28,211 bases of DNA from Candidatus Blautia intestinipullorum (GCA_019120475.1 DWVA01000065.1:1-28211), one strand, 5' to 3'. Shown: positions 1 through 8,275, counted from the first letter of the stretch. Notes: generated by a model from the sequence alone, not told the origin. Numbers and translations are program-made.

Positions 1-847
1 TGAGAAGCTCCGCGTTCACTCCGAAAAGCTTATACAAAAGCTCCTCATTATAGTATTCCCCCGGCTTTCCCAGAGAACAGGCGGCAATATCTCCCATAGT
101 GAAGATCCCATGAGCCTTCAGCTTCCTCGCATATCCTTTTCCCACACGCCAGAAATCCGTCAGGGGCTGATGAGCCCAGAGAAGCTTCCGGTAAGACTTT
201 TCGTCCAGCTTTGCGATCCTCACTCCGTGTTCGTCCGGAGGAATATGCTTCGCCACAATGTCCATAGCGGCTTTGCAGAGATACAGGTTCGTGCCGATTC
301 CCGCAGCGGCAGTGATCCCCGTGTTCTGAAGAACATCCAGGATCATTTTCCGCGCCAGCTCTTCCGCCGTCATCTGATACGTTTTCAGATAATGGGTGGC
401 GTCGATAAACACCTCATCAATAGAATACACATGGATATCCTCCGGCGCAATATATTTCAGATAAATTTCGTAGATTCTGGTGCTGTATTCCATATAGAAG
501 GCCATCCTGGGCGGAGCCGCAATATAAGTCAGCTCCAGCTCCGGATACTTTTTCAGCTCCTGATCCAGATATGAGGCTCCCGAGAACTTTCCTCCCGGCA
601 CATGCCGCCTTCTCCGCGCATTGATTTCTCTGACCTTCTCCTCTACCTCAAAAAGCCTTGGCCTCCCGGGGATTCCATATGCCTTCAGAGAGGGCGAGAC
701 CGCAAGGCAAATGGTTTTTTCCGTACGGCTTCTGTCCGCTACCACAAGATTCGCCGTCATAGGGTCAAGACCCCTTTCACGACATTCTACAGACGCATAA
801 AAAGATTTCAGATCAATGGCAATATAAGTTCGGCGCTCCTGTTCCAT
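1..847 (-). CDS. Y-family DNA polymerase (UmuC/DinB-like), C-terminus cut by window edge
   Basis: Translesion DNA polymerase of the UmuC type, which copies past damaged bases. Only about 282 N-terminal residues lie in the window. The protein opens with MEQERRTYIAIDLKSFYASV, the family metal-binding start (D12) with the FYASVE steric-gate region. Later come YSIDEVFID (the catalytic S-I-D-E motif) and GIGTNLYLCKAAMDIVAKH, the palm/thumb signature. The finger-domain stretch CLAVSPSLKAYGIPGRPRLF is typical of the Firmicutes UmuC-like branch. The ATG at 847 is preceded by GGAGGTGA at good spacing. The promoter just upstream holds a LexA-like box, so damage induction is likely (inference). The little-finger domain and any beta-clamp motif lie outside the window, so DinB versus UmuC subtype is not settled. 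Confidence 0.9.
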   Translation of the reverse strand, partial: MEQERRTYIAIDLKSFYASVECRERGLDPMTANLVVADRSRTEKTICLAVSPSLKAYGIPGRPRLFEVEEKVREINARRRRHVPGGKFSGASYLDQELKKYPELELTYIAAPPRMAFYMEYSTRIYEIYLKYIAPEDIHVYSIDEVFIDATHYLKTYQMTAEELARKMILDVLQNTGITAAAGIGTNLYLCKAAMDIVAKHIPPDEHGVRIAKLDEKSYRKLLWAHQPLTDFWRVGKGYARKLKAHGIFTMGDIAACSLGKPGEYYNEELLYKLFGVNAELL

Positions 848-871
848 GACGGTTCACCTCCATTTTTTCTT

Positions 872-900
872 ATTATACGTCAGAACATCTGTTTGCACAA
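872..900 (-). promoter_or_regulatory. Promoter of the Y-family polymerase with LexA/SOS-box-like site
   Basis: On the minus strand TTGTGC (895-900) and TATAAT (872-877) are separated by exactly 17 bases. The spacer contains CAAACAGATGTTCT (882-895). This matches the Gram-positive LexA consensus CGAAC-N4-GTTCG in the core AAC-N4-GTTC and differs at the outer G positions. A repressor sitting between -35 and -10 would block RNA polymerase, the usual SOS layout. The motif is seen directly; LexA binding is inferred from the downstream lesion-bypass polymerase. Confidence 0.7.
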
Positions 901-905
901 CCGTC

Positions 906-2405
906 TTATTTTTCCTCTATATTTATCAGCACAGATACCTCAAAATATTCTTCCGAATAACAGAAACTGATTTCTCCTTTATATTTTTCCACTATATGTT
1001 TCACGCTTTCTATTCCCCAGCCATGCCTTTCTTTATCTTTTTTGCTTGTCAGGAACCTCTGTTCCTTTGTTTTTGGCTGATGTTTACAGGCATTTCTCAC
1101 TTTTAAAAAGAACATGGAATTAATATTTTTCAGTATCACCTTTATTTTTCTTTTTTCTGTCCTGCACTGCTGCGCCGCTTCTATCGCATTATCCAGAAGA
1201 TTACTGAACATCACTACAAAATCCGCGTCGTCCATCGGGATCGTCTCCGCCTGACACTCCATTTCCAGCTTTATAAAAAGGTCGTCCATCTGCTGCTTTT
1301 TAATGCTTAAAATAAAGTCAATATTCTGTATACCTGTCCATCTGCATCTTCCGGCTTCGTTTATATTGGTCTGATAACTGTCTACGATCTTTTGAGCGCG
1401 CGGAATGTCTCCGTTTTCCAGGCACTCCTTAAGATACATCAACATATGTTTTTCATCATGTACCACGCATCTGTATCTTTCATATGTCTTCTTCATTTCC
1501 CGGTACTGCCTCTCTATTATCTCGTTCCTCATGTCCAACAGTTTTCTTTCCACAAGATTTGTCTTTGTTATGAATCTTATATATATCACCAGAATACAGG
1601 ACGCCATGATTCCGGTAATCGTCAGCGCCGCAGCCAGATTATTTATTTCAACTTTTCCTACACCATTTTTTATCGTTTTTAATAGTATCAGCCACTCGAC
1701 TGCCGTAAACGAAAACAATCCTCTTTTGTGATTCTCCAGTACAAAAGCAACCTCTTTTTTCAAAGGCATATATCTGTTTATTAAGATCAGCCCTATACAG
1801 AGCGCCAACAGATAGAATACCTCCGGATATGTATGGCTTCTCGGCCAGTAAAAAAAGTCTTCCAGTCTTCTGTTTTCAAAAATCCCCACATAAGTAATGT
1901 ATATATTTTTCAACATTCCCAGATTGGTGGAAAAGAAAAACTGCCACAAATACGCCTGCACAAAAGAGCATCTGTAAAATGCCCACAAGAAAAAAGGCGG
2001 ATAAAGATTCCCCACCAAGGCTATAGCGTAGGATTGATACGAATACCAAAACTGGCATGTCACGCACAGGCTCATTCCTGTAAACAAAAGACACTGGATA
2101 AAACCAGATTCCATTTGGCCCAGTTGTTTTCTGACCATTCTGTAAATCACGTAGACAGCAACAACAGCAATGTGAACCGCGGTAAGGCCGCCGATATATT
2201 TCTCTTTATCACTGATCCCCCAGTAAGAGTTTGGAAACGTATAGGCGCATAACGTGATCCAAAAAAACACCATCCACTCGCTGAATCTGTGTCGTTTTTC
2301 CATCGTTTCTCTTTTCGGAAATGCCTGCCCGAAAATCCATATCCCGATCCCTGTCTCCAGAAATGCCGCAAGACCGTACAACAGCTTGATCCCCATATTT
2401 TTCAC
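906..2405 (-). CDS. Sensor histidine kinase, GHKL type (AgrC-like)
   Basis: Membrane sensor kinase that phosphorylates the LytTR regulator encoded just upstream. Roughly the first 280 residues form several hydrophobic segments (for example around 8-28, 45-60, 72-88, 105-118, 195-211 and 260-278), a polytopic sensor as in AgrC/ComD. The phospho-acceptor helix contains CVVHDEKHMLMYL with H316. The ATPase domain shows an N box (SNLLDNAIEAA, 401-411) and a G box (HGWGIESVKHIVEK, about 461-474). AgrC relatives usually have Asn four residues after the His-Asp pair begins; here it is Lys (HDEKH). The GTG at 2405 overlaps the regulator stop by four bases. An ATG at 2396, preceded by GGGGGTGA, is an equally good start. 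No AgrB/AgrD-like gene is seen nearby, so the ligand is unknown. Confidence 0.88.
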   Translation of the reverse strand: MKNMGIKLLYGLAAFLETGIGIWIFGQAFPKRETMEKRHRFSEWMVFFWITLCAYTFPNSYWGISDKEKYIGGLTAVHIAVVAVYVIYRMVRKQLGQMESGFIQCLLFTGMSLCVTCQFWYSYQSYAIALVGNLYPPFFLWAFYRCSFVQAYLWQFFFSTNLGMLKNIYITYVGIFENRRLEDFFYWPRSHTYPEVFYLLALCIGLILINRYMPLKKEVAFVLENHKRGLFSFTAVEWLILLKTIKNGVGKVEINNLAAALTITGIMASCILVIYIRFITKTNLVERKLLDMRNEIIERQYREMKKTYERYRCVVHDEKHMLMYLKECLENGDIPRAQKIVDSYQTNINEAGRCRWTGIQNIDFILSIKKQQMDDLFIKLEMECQAETIPMDDADFVVMFSNLLDNAIEAAQQCRTEKRKIKVILKNINSMFFLKVRNACKHQPKTKEQRFLTSKKDKERHGWGIESVKHIVEKYKGEISFCYSEEYFEVSVLINIEEK

Positions 2406-3106
2406 CCCCAGAAATCCAGGATTTCCTTTTTTACTTTTCCGATTCTGGCCGTTCCCACAGGAACGGCGGCGCCGTCCCGCATGATAAGGTCGCAGCCTTT
2501 TATCTGCATCACATGCCGGATATTTACTGCATAGCTTTTCTCTACTGGAAGAAATTCTTTCCCATCCAGTTCCTGCAGGATACCGATCAAAGTTTTCCTC
2601 AGCTTTGTTATACCGCCCCGATATACCAGATCCACATATTTTCCGTCTTTTTTCAGATAGTAAATATCGGAATAAGGAATTTTATCTATCTCTCCTCTCT
2701 TCTCAACCATGTAACAGCGTTTTTCTTTTTCCAGTATTTTCGGAAGAAGACTGTCTAACGCCTGGAGGAGCTTTTCTCCCAGATTAGATTTTGGAATATA
2801 CCGATAAGTGTTTACCTCATATGCTTCCACTGCATAATCTATATAATTCGTCACAAATATGATCGCCGGATCCGGATACAGTTTTCTTATTTCTCTCGCT
2901 GCCTCCAGACCGTTCTTAAACGGCATTTTTACATCTAATATATACAGATCGCAGACCTCTTCTTTCAGTCCCATGAGAAACCACTCTACATTCATGTGAA
3001 CGGCGATATCATAAGGTATTCTTTGTCCAGCAAAATACTGCTTTATAATTTCTGTTTCCTTTTTTATGCAGTCTTCTTCATCCTCAACGATGGCAATCCT
3101 TATCAT
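2402..3106 (-). CDS. LytTR-family response regulator (AgrA/ComE-like)
   Basis: Transcription regulator of a two-component system. Residues 1-120 are a receiver domain: acidic cluster E8-D9-E10, phospho-acceptor D58 in LYILDVKMPFKNG, and conserved Lys106 in YRYIPKS. Residues about 133-234 form a LytTR DNA-binding domain (IPYSDIYYLKKDGKYVDLVY, then FLPVEKSYAVNIRHV). A TTG 27 bases upstream is in frame, but ATG at 3106 gives the family start MIRIAIVEDEE and has AGGGGAGG upstream. The gene comes first in the pair and its stop overlaps the kinase start by four bases, so the two are translationally coupled. Targets are unknown; the adjacent secreted protein at 3322-4593 is a possible one (inference only). 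Confidence 0.9.
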   Translation of the reverse strand: MIRIAIVEDEEDCIKKETEIIKQYFAGQRIPYDIAVHMNVEWFLMGLKEEVCDLYILDVKMPFKNGLEAAREIRKLYPDPAIIFVTNYIDYAVEAYEVNTYRYIPKSNLGEKLLQALDSLLPKILEKEKRCYMVEKRGEIDKIPYSDIYYLKKDGKYVDLVYRGGITKLRKTLIGILQELDGKEFLPVEKSYAVNIRHVMQIKGCDLIMRDGAAVPVGTARIGKVKKEILDFWG

Positions 3107-3166
3107 ACCTGTCTGCCCTCCCCTGCCGGTCAAACGATTTTGACGCGTTTTTTCTACAACACAGGT

Positions 3167-3175
3167 ATTATAGCA
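3167..3175 (-). promoter_or_regulatory. Extended -10 promoter of the LytTR/GHKL pair
   Basis: The minus strand shows TGCTATAAT, a perfect -10 hexamer with the TG extension, about 60 bases before the regulator start. No convincing -35 sits 16-18 bases upstream; an extended -10 can work without one, and regulators of this type often need activation. Confidence 0.5.
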
Positions 3176-3321
3176 TATAATTTTTTCATCTTTGTTACAA
3201 TTTTCGACATTTTAGAACAGGCAAAAGCAATTCAAAGAGTCCCTGCTTATTTTTAACGTCAATGTACAAAGGGAAAGACTGTTGTTTCCAACCTTCTTTC
3301 CCTTCAAAAATCACTTAAAAA

Positions 3322-4593
3322 CTATTCCACGCTGTTTTCAGAAGAGCTGTCGTTGCTGCCGCTGTCATCCTGCGTCTCTTCGCCGGATCCATCCAGGCTT
3401 CCTCCGCTTTCCTCCGCCTGATCTTCCTGTACCATGGCCGCTCCATCTGCACCATAGCAGTTGCCTTCTGCATCATACCATAATCCGTCGTCGCCGCGGC
3501 TTATTTCTATGCTTCTTCCATATCCGTCGTCTATTACCTTTATATTACTTCCGGGAATATTCGCCGGCGAAAAATAATAAGTTTCCCCATTTTCGTTCGT
3601 AATACTTCCCCGCTCAATCGCATTGTCTACATCCTCAAAAGTACCGTAATAAACGCCGCTTTCGTCATACCAGTTCTTGTCTTCTGCCGCTCTGATAATA
3701 CGTTCGTTCCCATTCTCATCATATACTGCGCACTGGTTAAATCCCTGGAATGGGATCTCAGTCTTGTCCTCTCCGTTTCCATCGGAAGAATCCTCGTCAC
3801 CTGCGTTTTCCTCTTTTTCAGAACTGTTTTGAGCGTCTGCATCAGAATCTCCGGTATCCTCTTTCTCATATGAACTTCCAGAGTTCCCGTTTTCTTCCTC
3901 TTCGTCAGACAGATCCGGAAGCTCCAGATAGTCGGCGTTCACATATCCGTCCTCATTATCAAAATTCGCTTTCACCCAGTCCTGTTCCAGATTTCCGGTG
4001 ATCCATATTTCTGTGTCGGAAGGGATCACGTCCAGGATCTTACCGGACATGGCATCTTTTTCCCGGAAATTTACTTCTGTGACAGTATAAGCAGGCGCGC
4101 CCGGATTTTTTGTCTTTACATTTTTGCAGATTTCCTCTACCTCTTCGGACATTTCTTTCCACTGGTTCAGGATTGTTTCGTCCTTCTGGTATCCGTGAAG
4201 ATCTCCCGGAACGGTTATATAGTAAATCCCTTTTTCGCCGCTTCCCACCAGATAATAGTTCGGCAGGTTCTCCGCGAAATCATAGTCGGCGCTGCAATGA
4301 ATGGTAAACAACGCCCCGCATCCAGTCTCGCCGTCCTTCTTTCCCGCTTCCAGGGAATCTTTATGATAAAATGTAATACTGCCTTTTTCAACTCCTGTAA
4401 CGATTTTCCCCTCCCAGTCCTCCGGAATGGAAAGCTGTAATTCCTCAAAAGTATACAGAGTATTGCCGTTCTGCTGCTTTTGTGTATACTGCCATTTCTC
4501 TTCCGGCTGCTCTTTGGCAAAAACAGGTACACTCGCCGTCAGGCTGCCGCAAATCAGCATGATCCCCAGTTTCATCAGATACTTTCTCTTCAT
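3322..4593 (-). CDS. Secreted SH3-like acidic protein, function unknown
   Basis: Exported protein of 423 residues. ATG at 4593 is chosen because AGGAAAGGA precedes it and it begins a clear signal peptide (MKRKYLMKLGIMLICGSL, cleavage likely after VFA at 26). Residues about 40-160 form a globular region (ELQLSIPEDWEGKI...) with three cysteines. Residues about 167-226 resemble a bacterial SH3 domain (VTEVNFREKDAMSGKILDVI, ending DGYVNADYLEL). A Glu/Asp/Ser/Asn linker follows (227-280). Then come short Tyr/Trp motifs of the YDENGN, NWYDESG and LWYDAEGN type, and a second acidic Ser-rich tail. There is no lipobox and no LPXTG anchor. Bacterial SH3 domains often bind peptidoglycan, so a wall-associated role is plausible. 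It stands alone, with the two-component genes downstream. Confidence 0.75.
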   Translation of the reverse strand: MKRKYLMKLGIMLICGSLTASVPVFAKEQPEEKWQYTQKQQNGNTLYTFEELQLSIPEDWEGKIVTGVEKGSITFYHKDSLEAGKKDGETGCGALFTIHCSADYDFAENLPNYYLVGSGEKGIYYITVPGDLHGYQKDETILNQWKEMSEEVEEICKNVKTKNPGAPAYTVTEVNFREKDAMSGKILDVIPSDTEIWITGNLEQDWVKANFDNEDGYVNADYLELPDLSDEEEENGNSGSSYEKEDTGDSDADAQNSSEKEENAGDEDSSDGNGEDKTEIPFQGFNQCAVYDENGNERIIRAAEDKNWYDESGVYYGTFEDVDNAIERGSITNENGETYYFSPANIPGSNIKVIDDGYGRSIEISRGDDGLWYDAEGNCYGADGAAMVQEDQAEESGGSLDGSGEETQDDSGSNDSSSENSVE

Positions 4594-4735
4594 GTCCCAT
4601 CGTCCTTTCCTGTTTTTTCGCTTTCCAACTGGTTCAGCGGGAACAGGAGAATACCTGCCGCTTTCCCAGACCGATAAAGCTGTCGGTTTTATCATATCAT
4701 CTCTAAGAAAAAATGACGCTTATGGGGCATAATCC

Positions 4736-4750
4736 AGGACAAACTGTCCT
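4736..4750. promoter_or_regulatory. Perfect dyad upstream of the secreted SH3 protein
   Basis: AGGACA, three bases AAC, then TGTCCT: a perfect 6-base inverted repeat about 145 bases upstream of the chosen start. It could be an operator or a small hairpin. No promoter hexamers were matched with confidence. Confidence 0.3.
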
Positions 4751-4848
4751 TTAAAAATATTTTTCTTCTACTTCTATATGATACAGCAGCTTTTCATTGC
4801 AGCAGTCCGGCCCGCGCCAGCGCCGCTGTTTTCCTCATGTACTGCAGC

Positions 4849-5670
4849 TCAGTTCAGGATGAATTTCCGGACAATCTCCGCCAGTCCGTCATGATTATTG
4901 TCGTGCTCCGTCACATAATCTCCATGCTCTGCCACTCCCGGAAAAGCGTTGCGCATCACAGCTCCTACATGAGCTGTCTCAAGCATTTCCACATCGTTTT
5001 CCGCGTCTCCGGCAGCCACAGAATTTTCCAGAGGCACATCCAGAAATCTGCACATCCACTGGACCGCAAATCCCTTGGAAATTCCCTCCGGCACGATCTC
5101 AAGATAGGCGTCATTGGAAAAGAAACTTCTGACAGTCCCCGTCAGAGGGTCTACCGTCTCTCTCTGAAATTTCTCGATCTTCGGACGGTCGTCAAAGCTG
5201 ATAGCCAGGATCTTATAGGGATCCATAGGAAACGCGGCGTCCAGATTTTCCACAACCCGGTACTGCATCTCCGTACCCCGGACGTATTTCCTGATCTCCA
5301 TGGAGTCCTTTAAGACAAGCACCTCTTTGTCCGAATAGGACTGGATATGTAATCCTCTGTTCACGGCGTCCTGAAAAATCCTCTTCGCCAGCTCTCTTGG
5401 CAGCGTTTTTCCAAAGATCGTTTTCTGATGAAAAGGATCGTAGATCTGTCCGCCGTTAAACGCGATGATATAGCAGCCTTCCTTTACAAGCCCTGCTCTC
5501 TCGGCAATGATCAGCCCGCTGGCAAGGGGACGCCCGGTGCTTATCACCACTTTATGGCCCGCTTCCAGAGCCTGGTTGATGGCCTCCTGGTTTCCCTGTG
5601 TGATCTCTTTTTTATCGTTGAGCAGTGTTCCGTCAAGATCTGTAAATAAAATTCTTGTATTTTCCGCCAT
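4849..5670 (-). CDS. Cof-type HAD-IIB phosphatase
   Basis: Cytosolic haloacid-dehalogenase hydrolase of the Cof/YidA subfamily, which dephosphorylates sugar phosphates or other small phosphorylated metabolites. Motif I is LFTDLDGTLL with D11 as nucleophile and D13 as acid/base. Motif II is ISTGRP (S44/T45). The motif III lysine is K199 in SKGFAVQW. Motif IV is AAGDAENDVEML with metal-binding D222 and D226. The length of 273 residues is normal, and the region between motifs II and III is large enough for the type IIB cap. ATG at 5670 follows GGGAGATGAAATT, and only four bases separate it from the ogt stop, so the two are co-transcribed. Substrate cannot be told from sequence. Confidence 0.92.
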   Translation of the reverse strand: MAENTRILFTDLDGTLLNDKKEITQGNQEAINQALEAGHKVVISTGRPLASGLIIAERAGLVKEGCYIIAFNGGQIYDPFHQKTIFGKTLPRELAKRIFQDAVNRGLHIQSYSDKEVLVLKDSMEIRKYVRGTEMQYRVVENLDAAFPMDPYKILAISFDDRPKIEKFQRETVDPLTGTVRSFFSNDAYLEIVPEGISKGFAVQWMCRFLDVPLENSVAAGDAENDVEMLETAHVGAVMRNAFPGVAEHGDYVTEHDNNHDGLAEIVRKFILN

Positions 5671-5674
5671 AATT

Positions 5675-6172
5675 TCATCTCCCTGTCTGTTCCATTTTCA
5701 GCAGCTTCCTTTTTCTGTCTATGCCGCCCGCATATCCTGTTAAACTGCCGTTTGTTCCCACAACCCGGTGGCAGGGAACAATGATTGAAATTTCATTATG
5801 CCCTACTGCGCCGCCTACAGCCTGGGCGGACATGGAAGGAATCCCTCTCCCGGCGGCGATCTGCTTCGCGATCTCCCCGTAAGTCACAGTCCGTCCATAA
5901 GGAATGGAACAGAGGATTTTCCACACTTCCTTTTGAAAATCGGTTCCCATAAAATGAAGAGGTACCGGGAAACCCGGTTCTTTTCCCGAAAAATAAATAT
6001 CGAGCCACTTTTTTACGTCTTTAAACAAAGAAATTTCTTTTTCCTCATGTTCTCTGTCCAGGCAGCGGGCAAAATACTTCTGTCCCTCAAACCACAAGCC
6101 TGTCAGACCCGTATCGTCAGCTGCCAGAAGAATATTTCCAAGGGGCGACTGATAATGACTGGTGTACTGCAT
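5675..6172 (-). CDS. ogt: Methylated-DNA--protein-cysteine S-methyltransferase
   Basis: Suicide DNA-repair protein that takes the alkyl group from O6-alkylguanine onto its own cysteine. The active site is seen as IIVPCHRVVG with acceptor C134. Upstream are the helix-turn-helix and Tyr/Arg finger region (FQKEVWKILCSIPYGRTVTY, then GEIA) and the AVGGAVGHN segment with the conserved Asn. The length of 165 residues fits the single-domain Ogt form without an Ada N-terminal module. ATG at 6172 follows GGAGGTTTTTTA. It sits between the SGNH hydrolase (23 bases upstream) and the HAD phosphatase (4 bases downstream). No alkylation-responsive control is visible. Confidence 0.95.
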   Translation of the reverse strand: MQYTSHYQSPLGNILLAADDTGLTGLWFEGQKYFARCLDREHEEKEISLFKDVKKWLDIYFSGKEPGFPVPLHFMGTDFQKEVWKILCSIPYGRTVTYGEIAKQIAAGRGIPSMSAQAVGGAVGHNEISIIVPCHRVVGTNGSLTGYAGGIDRKRKLLKMEQTGR

Positions 6173-6195
6173 TAAAAAACCTCCGTTGCTGAATA

Positions 6196-6801
6196 TTAAA
6201 AACGCCGCACTGCTTCCAGTATCCTGTCCGCAAATTTCCGGTGGCCTTCCTCCGAAAAATGTACGCCGTCAAAAAGCACCGGAATTTCCCATTTCCCGGT
6301 GTCTGTAAATTTTATTCCCAGCCTTTCGGCAGCTTTCCGGTATTCCTGTCCCAGCTTTTCAGATTCCCGGCAGAGCCGTTCCTCTTCCACCCAGGCTCCC
6401 CGCTTCATACAGGGAGGAGAAAGAAGCCAGAGCCGGAGATTTCCTCTTTTTACCGCCTCCGTCCCGTCTAGCTTCCGCATAAAACTTTCCATTCTCATGG
6501 CCGCGTCCCTTGCCGTAAATCCGGGCTCCTGAAGAAGATCGTTGGTTCCCAGCATAACCGCCATCCACACAGGTCCTTCTTCCTCTCCCCAGTTTTCTGC
6601 CTGCTCACAGGCAAAACGGATCTGGGATGAGGTGTGGGGGATGCACCGCCCGTTTACGCCGTGATTCTTAACGTTCCAGTCTGTACCTTCCTCAAGGATT
6701 CCTGTCCAGCGGATATTTTTCCCATACCTGCCGCCTGCAAAAGAACGGGGATCGTATCCGTAAGTATTAGAGTCTCCATAACAGATAATGGTTCCGGACA
6801 T
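6196..6801 (-). CDS. SGNH/GDSL-type hydrolase
   Basis: Esterase or acyl-hydrolase of the SGNH superfamily, cytosolic as no signal peptide is present. All four blocks are visible. Block I is ICYGDSNTYGYDP with nucleophile S11. Block II is HGVNGR (G48/G51). Block III is VMLGTNDLL with N87. Block V is DGVHFSEEGH with D178 and H181 of the triad. The GDSNTYG form resembles the arylesterase/acyltransferase branch. At 201 residues it is a compact single-domain member. ATG at 6801 follows GAAAGGAGAACAGTT. It lies in a same-strand run with the YgjP-like gene upstream and ogt downstream. The substrate is unknown. Confidence 0.9.
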   Translation of the reverse strand: MSGTIICYGDSNTYGYDPRSFAGGRYGKNIRWTGILEEGTDWNVKNHGVNGRCIPHTSSQIRFACEQAENWGEEEGPVWMAVMLGTNDLLQEPGFTARDAAMRMESFMRKLDGTEAVKRGNLRLWLLSPPCMKRGAWVEEERLCRESEKLGQEYRKAAERLGIKFTDTGKWEIPVLFDGVHFSEEGHRKFADRILEAVRRF

Positions 6802-6870
6802 AACTGTTCTCCTTTCACCTGGCAGAAACTCTTCCCCGGAGTTCCTGAAAAATTTTTCCCGACAGGCGCT

Positions 6871-7434
6871 TCATATAAATTCCCTGCTGCGGATTTTCAG
6901 TTCTTCTCTCCTTTTCCGGTAATCCGGAAGCTCCTTTTCCACCACCGCCCAGAAGCGCGGCGAATGATTCATCTCTTTCCGGTGAGCCAGTTCATGCACC
7001 ACCACATAATCCAGGATCTCCGGCGGCATCAGAACCAGCTTCCAGTTAAAGTTCAGGTTTCCTTTCTGGCTGCAGCTTCCCCAGCGTGTTTTCTGTTCCC
7101 GGATGGTGATCCGTCCGTAGCTTACGCCCATCCGGGCGGCAAAGCAGGCCGCCCGCCGGGGAATGATCTCTTTTGCCTTCCGAATGCCTTCCTGCCGTTC
7201 TTCCTCGGTGATCCTGCGGGCGTTTTCTCTCTGCCGCGAAAGTCTCTGTCTCTGTTTTTCCACCCAGTCCCAGTGATCCGCTGCAAAAGTTTCAATCCGG
7301 CGCTCCGCTATCCGAAGCGGCGCGCGCACAATTACGCTCCCATCCGCTTTTACCTGCAGCGCGAGGCTCTTTCTGTTGGAACGGATCAGTTCATATTCAT
7401 ATTTTCTTTCCTTCTCTTTTTTCATTTTTTCCAT
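6871..7434 (-). CDS. YgjP-like (DUF45/WLM-type) zinc metallopeptidase
   Basis: Small predicted zinc metallopeptidase of the YgjP/SprT-like group. The zinc motif is VVHELAHRKEMNHSPRFW with H147, E148, H151 and the third ligand H157, preceded by the family marker TRWGSCS (116-122) and LNFNWKLVLMP. The N-terminal half (about 10-60) is the usual beta-rich and basic helical part of YgjP proteins. ATG at 7434 has a weak ribosome site; an ATG three codons later (7425) has GGAAAAA in front and may be the real start. Length of 187 residues is slightly short, lacking part of the N-terminus seen in longer relatives. Substrate not known. Confidence 0.85.
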   Translation of the reverse strand: MEKMKKEKERKYEYELIRSNRKSLALQVKADGSVIVRAPLRIAERRIETFAADHWDWVEKQRQRLSRQRENARRITEEERQEGIRKAKEIIPRRAACFAARMGVSYGRITIREQKTRWGSCSQKGNLNFNWKLVLMPPEILDYVVVHELAHRKEMNHSPRFWAVVEKELPDYRKRREELKIRSREFI

Positions 7435-7498
7435 AAATTCTTATTGTTCGTACACAGGGATACGGTACGGCTGTAAAAATACGGCTTTTCTCCGTCTT

Positions 7499-8275
7499 CT
7501 ACTCCCATATCTTCCATGGCGCGTTTCCCGATTGCCACAGGGCTTCCAGGAGATTTTTTTCTCTCAGAGTATCCATGCACTGCCAGAATCCTTTATGACG
7601 GTAGGCGTTTAACTGTCCGCGCCGGGCCGCTTCCATCAAAGGAGCCTGTTCAAAAACTGTGTCATCTCCCTCGATAAGATCCATGATCTCCGGCTCCAGC
7701 ACCATAAATCCGGCGTTGATCCAGCCTCCGTCCTCTTTTTTCTTTTCCTTAAAGTTGGTGATGGTTCCATCCTCTGTAATATCCAGGATCCCGAAACGGC
7801 CTCCCGGCTGCGCCGCTGTGATGGTAGCCATCTTTCCGTGAGATCTGTGGTACTCCAGAAGTTCGCGCAAGTTCACATCCGCCACTCCGTCGCCGTAGGT
7901 CAGCATAAAGGTGTCTCCGTCCAGATACTCCTGCACCCGCTTGATACGGCCTCCTGTCATTGTCTTCAGTCCTGTGTCCACAAGAGTCACCTTCCATGGC
8001 TCCAGTACATTGTTATGGACGATCATTTTATTTTCCTGGGTAAAGTCAAAGGTAATATTGCTGTTGTGCAGATAATAATCCGCAAACCACTCCTTGATCA
8101 CATGCTGCTTGTAGCCGCAGCAGATCACAAATTCATGGAATCCATAGCTGGAATACATTTTCATAATGTGCCATAAAATAGGCTTCTCGCCTATTTCGAT
8201 CATGGGCTTCGGTTTCAGATGGCTCTCCTCGCTGATCCTTGTTCCGAATCCTCCTGCCAAAATAACAACTTTCAT
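7499..8275 (-). CDS. rfbF: Glucose-1-phosphate cytidylyltransferase (RfbF family)
   Basis: Nucleotidyltransferase predicted to make CDP-glucose from CTP and glucose-1-phosphate, the first step towards CDP-linked deoxysugars. The N-terminus MKVVILAGGFGTRISEES carries the GGFGTR nucleotide loop, followed by KPKPMIEIGEKPILWHIMKM (K23 region), and TYGDGVADV contains the metal-binding Asp129. Near the C-terminus come MEAARRGQLNAYRHKGFWQC and then MDTLREKNLLEALW, the RfbF hallmark. ATG at 8275 is chosen (GGAGAGAAC in front; the start falls on the family N-terminus) over an in-frame ATG 60 bases upstream. The usual partner, CDP-glucose 4,6-dehydratase (RfbG), is not in the window, so a related role in another glycan pathway is possible. 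It is followed by the YgjP-like gene. Confidence 0.9.
   Translation of the reverse strand: MKVVILAGGFGTRISEESHLKPKPMIEIGEKPILWHIMKMYSSYGFHEFVICCGYKQHVIKEWFADYYLHNSNITFDFTQENKMIVHNNVLEPWKVTLVDTGLKTMTGGRIKRVQEYLDGDTFMLTYGDGVADVNLRELLEYHRSHGKMATITAAQPGGRFGILDITEDGTITNFKEKKKEDGGWINAGFMVLEPEIMDLIEGDDTVFEQAPLMEAARRGQLNAYRHKGFWQCMDTLREKNLLEALWQSGNAPWKIWE

Noticed and set aside
3270..3305. Inverted repeat AAGGGAAAGA/TCTTTCCCTT as terminator of the SH3 protein gene
   Set aside because: The stem is 10 bases with a 16-base loop but no T-run follows on the minus strand, so termination is not convincing.
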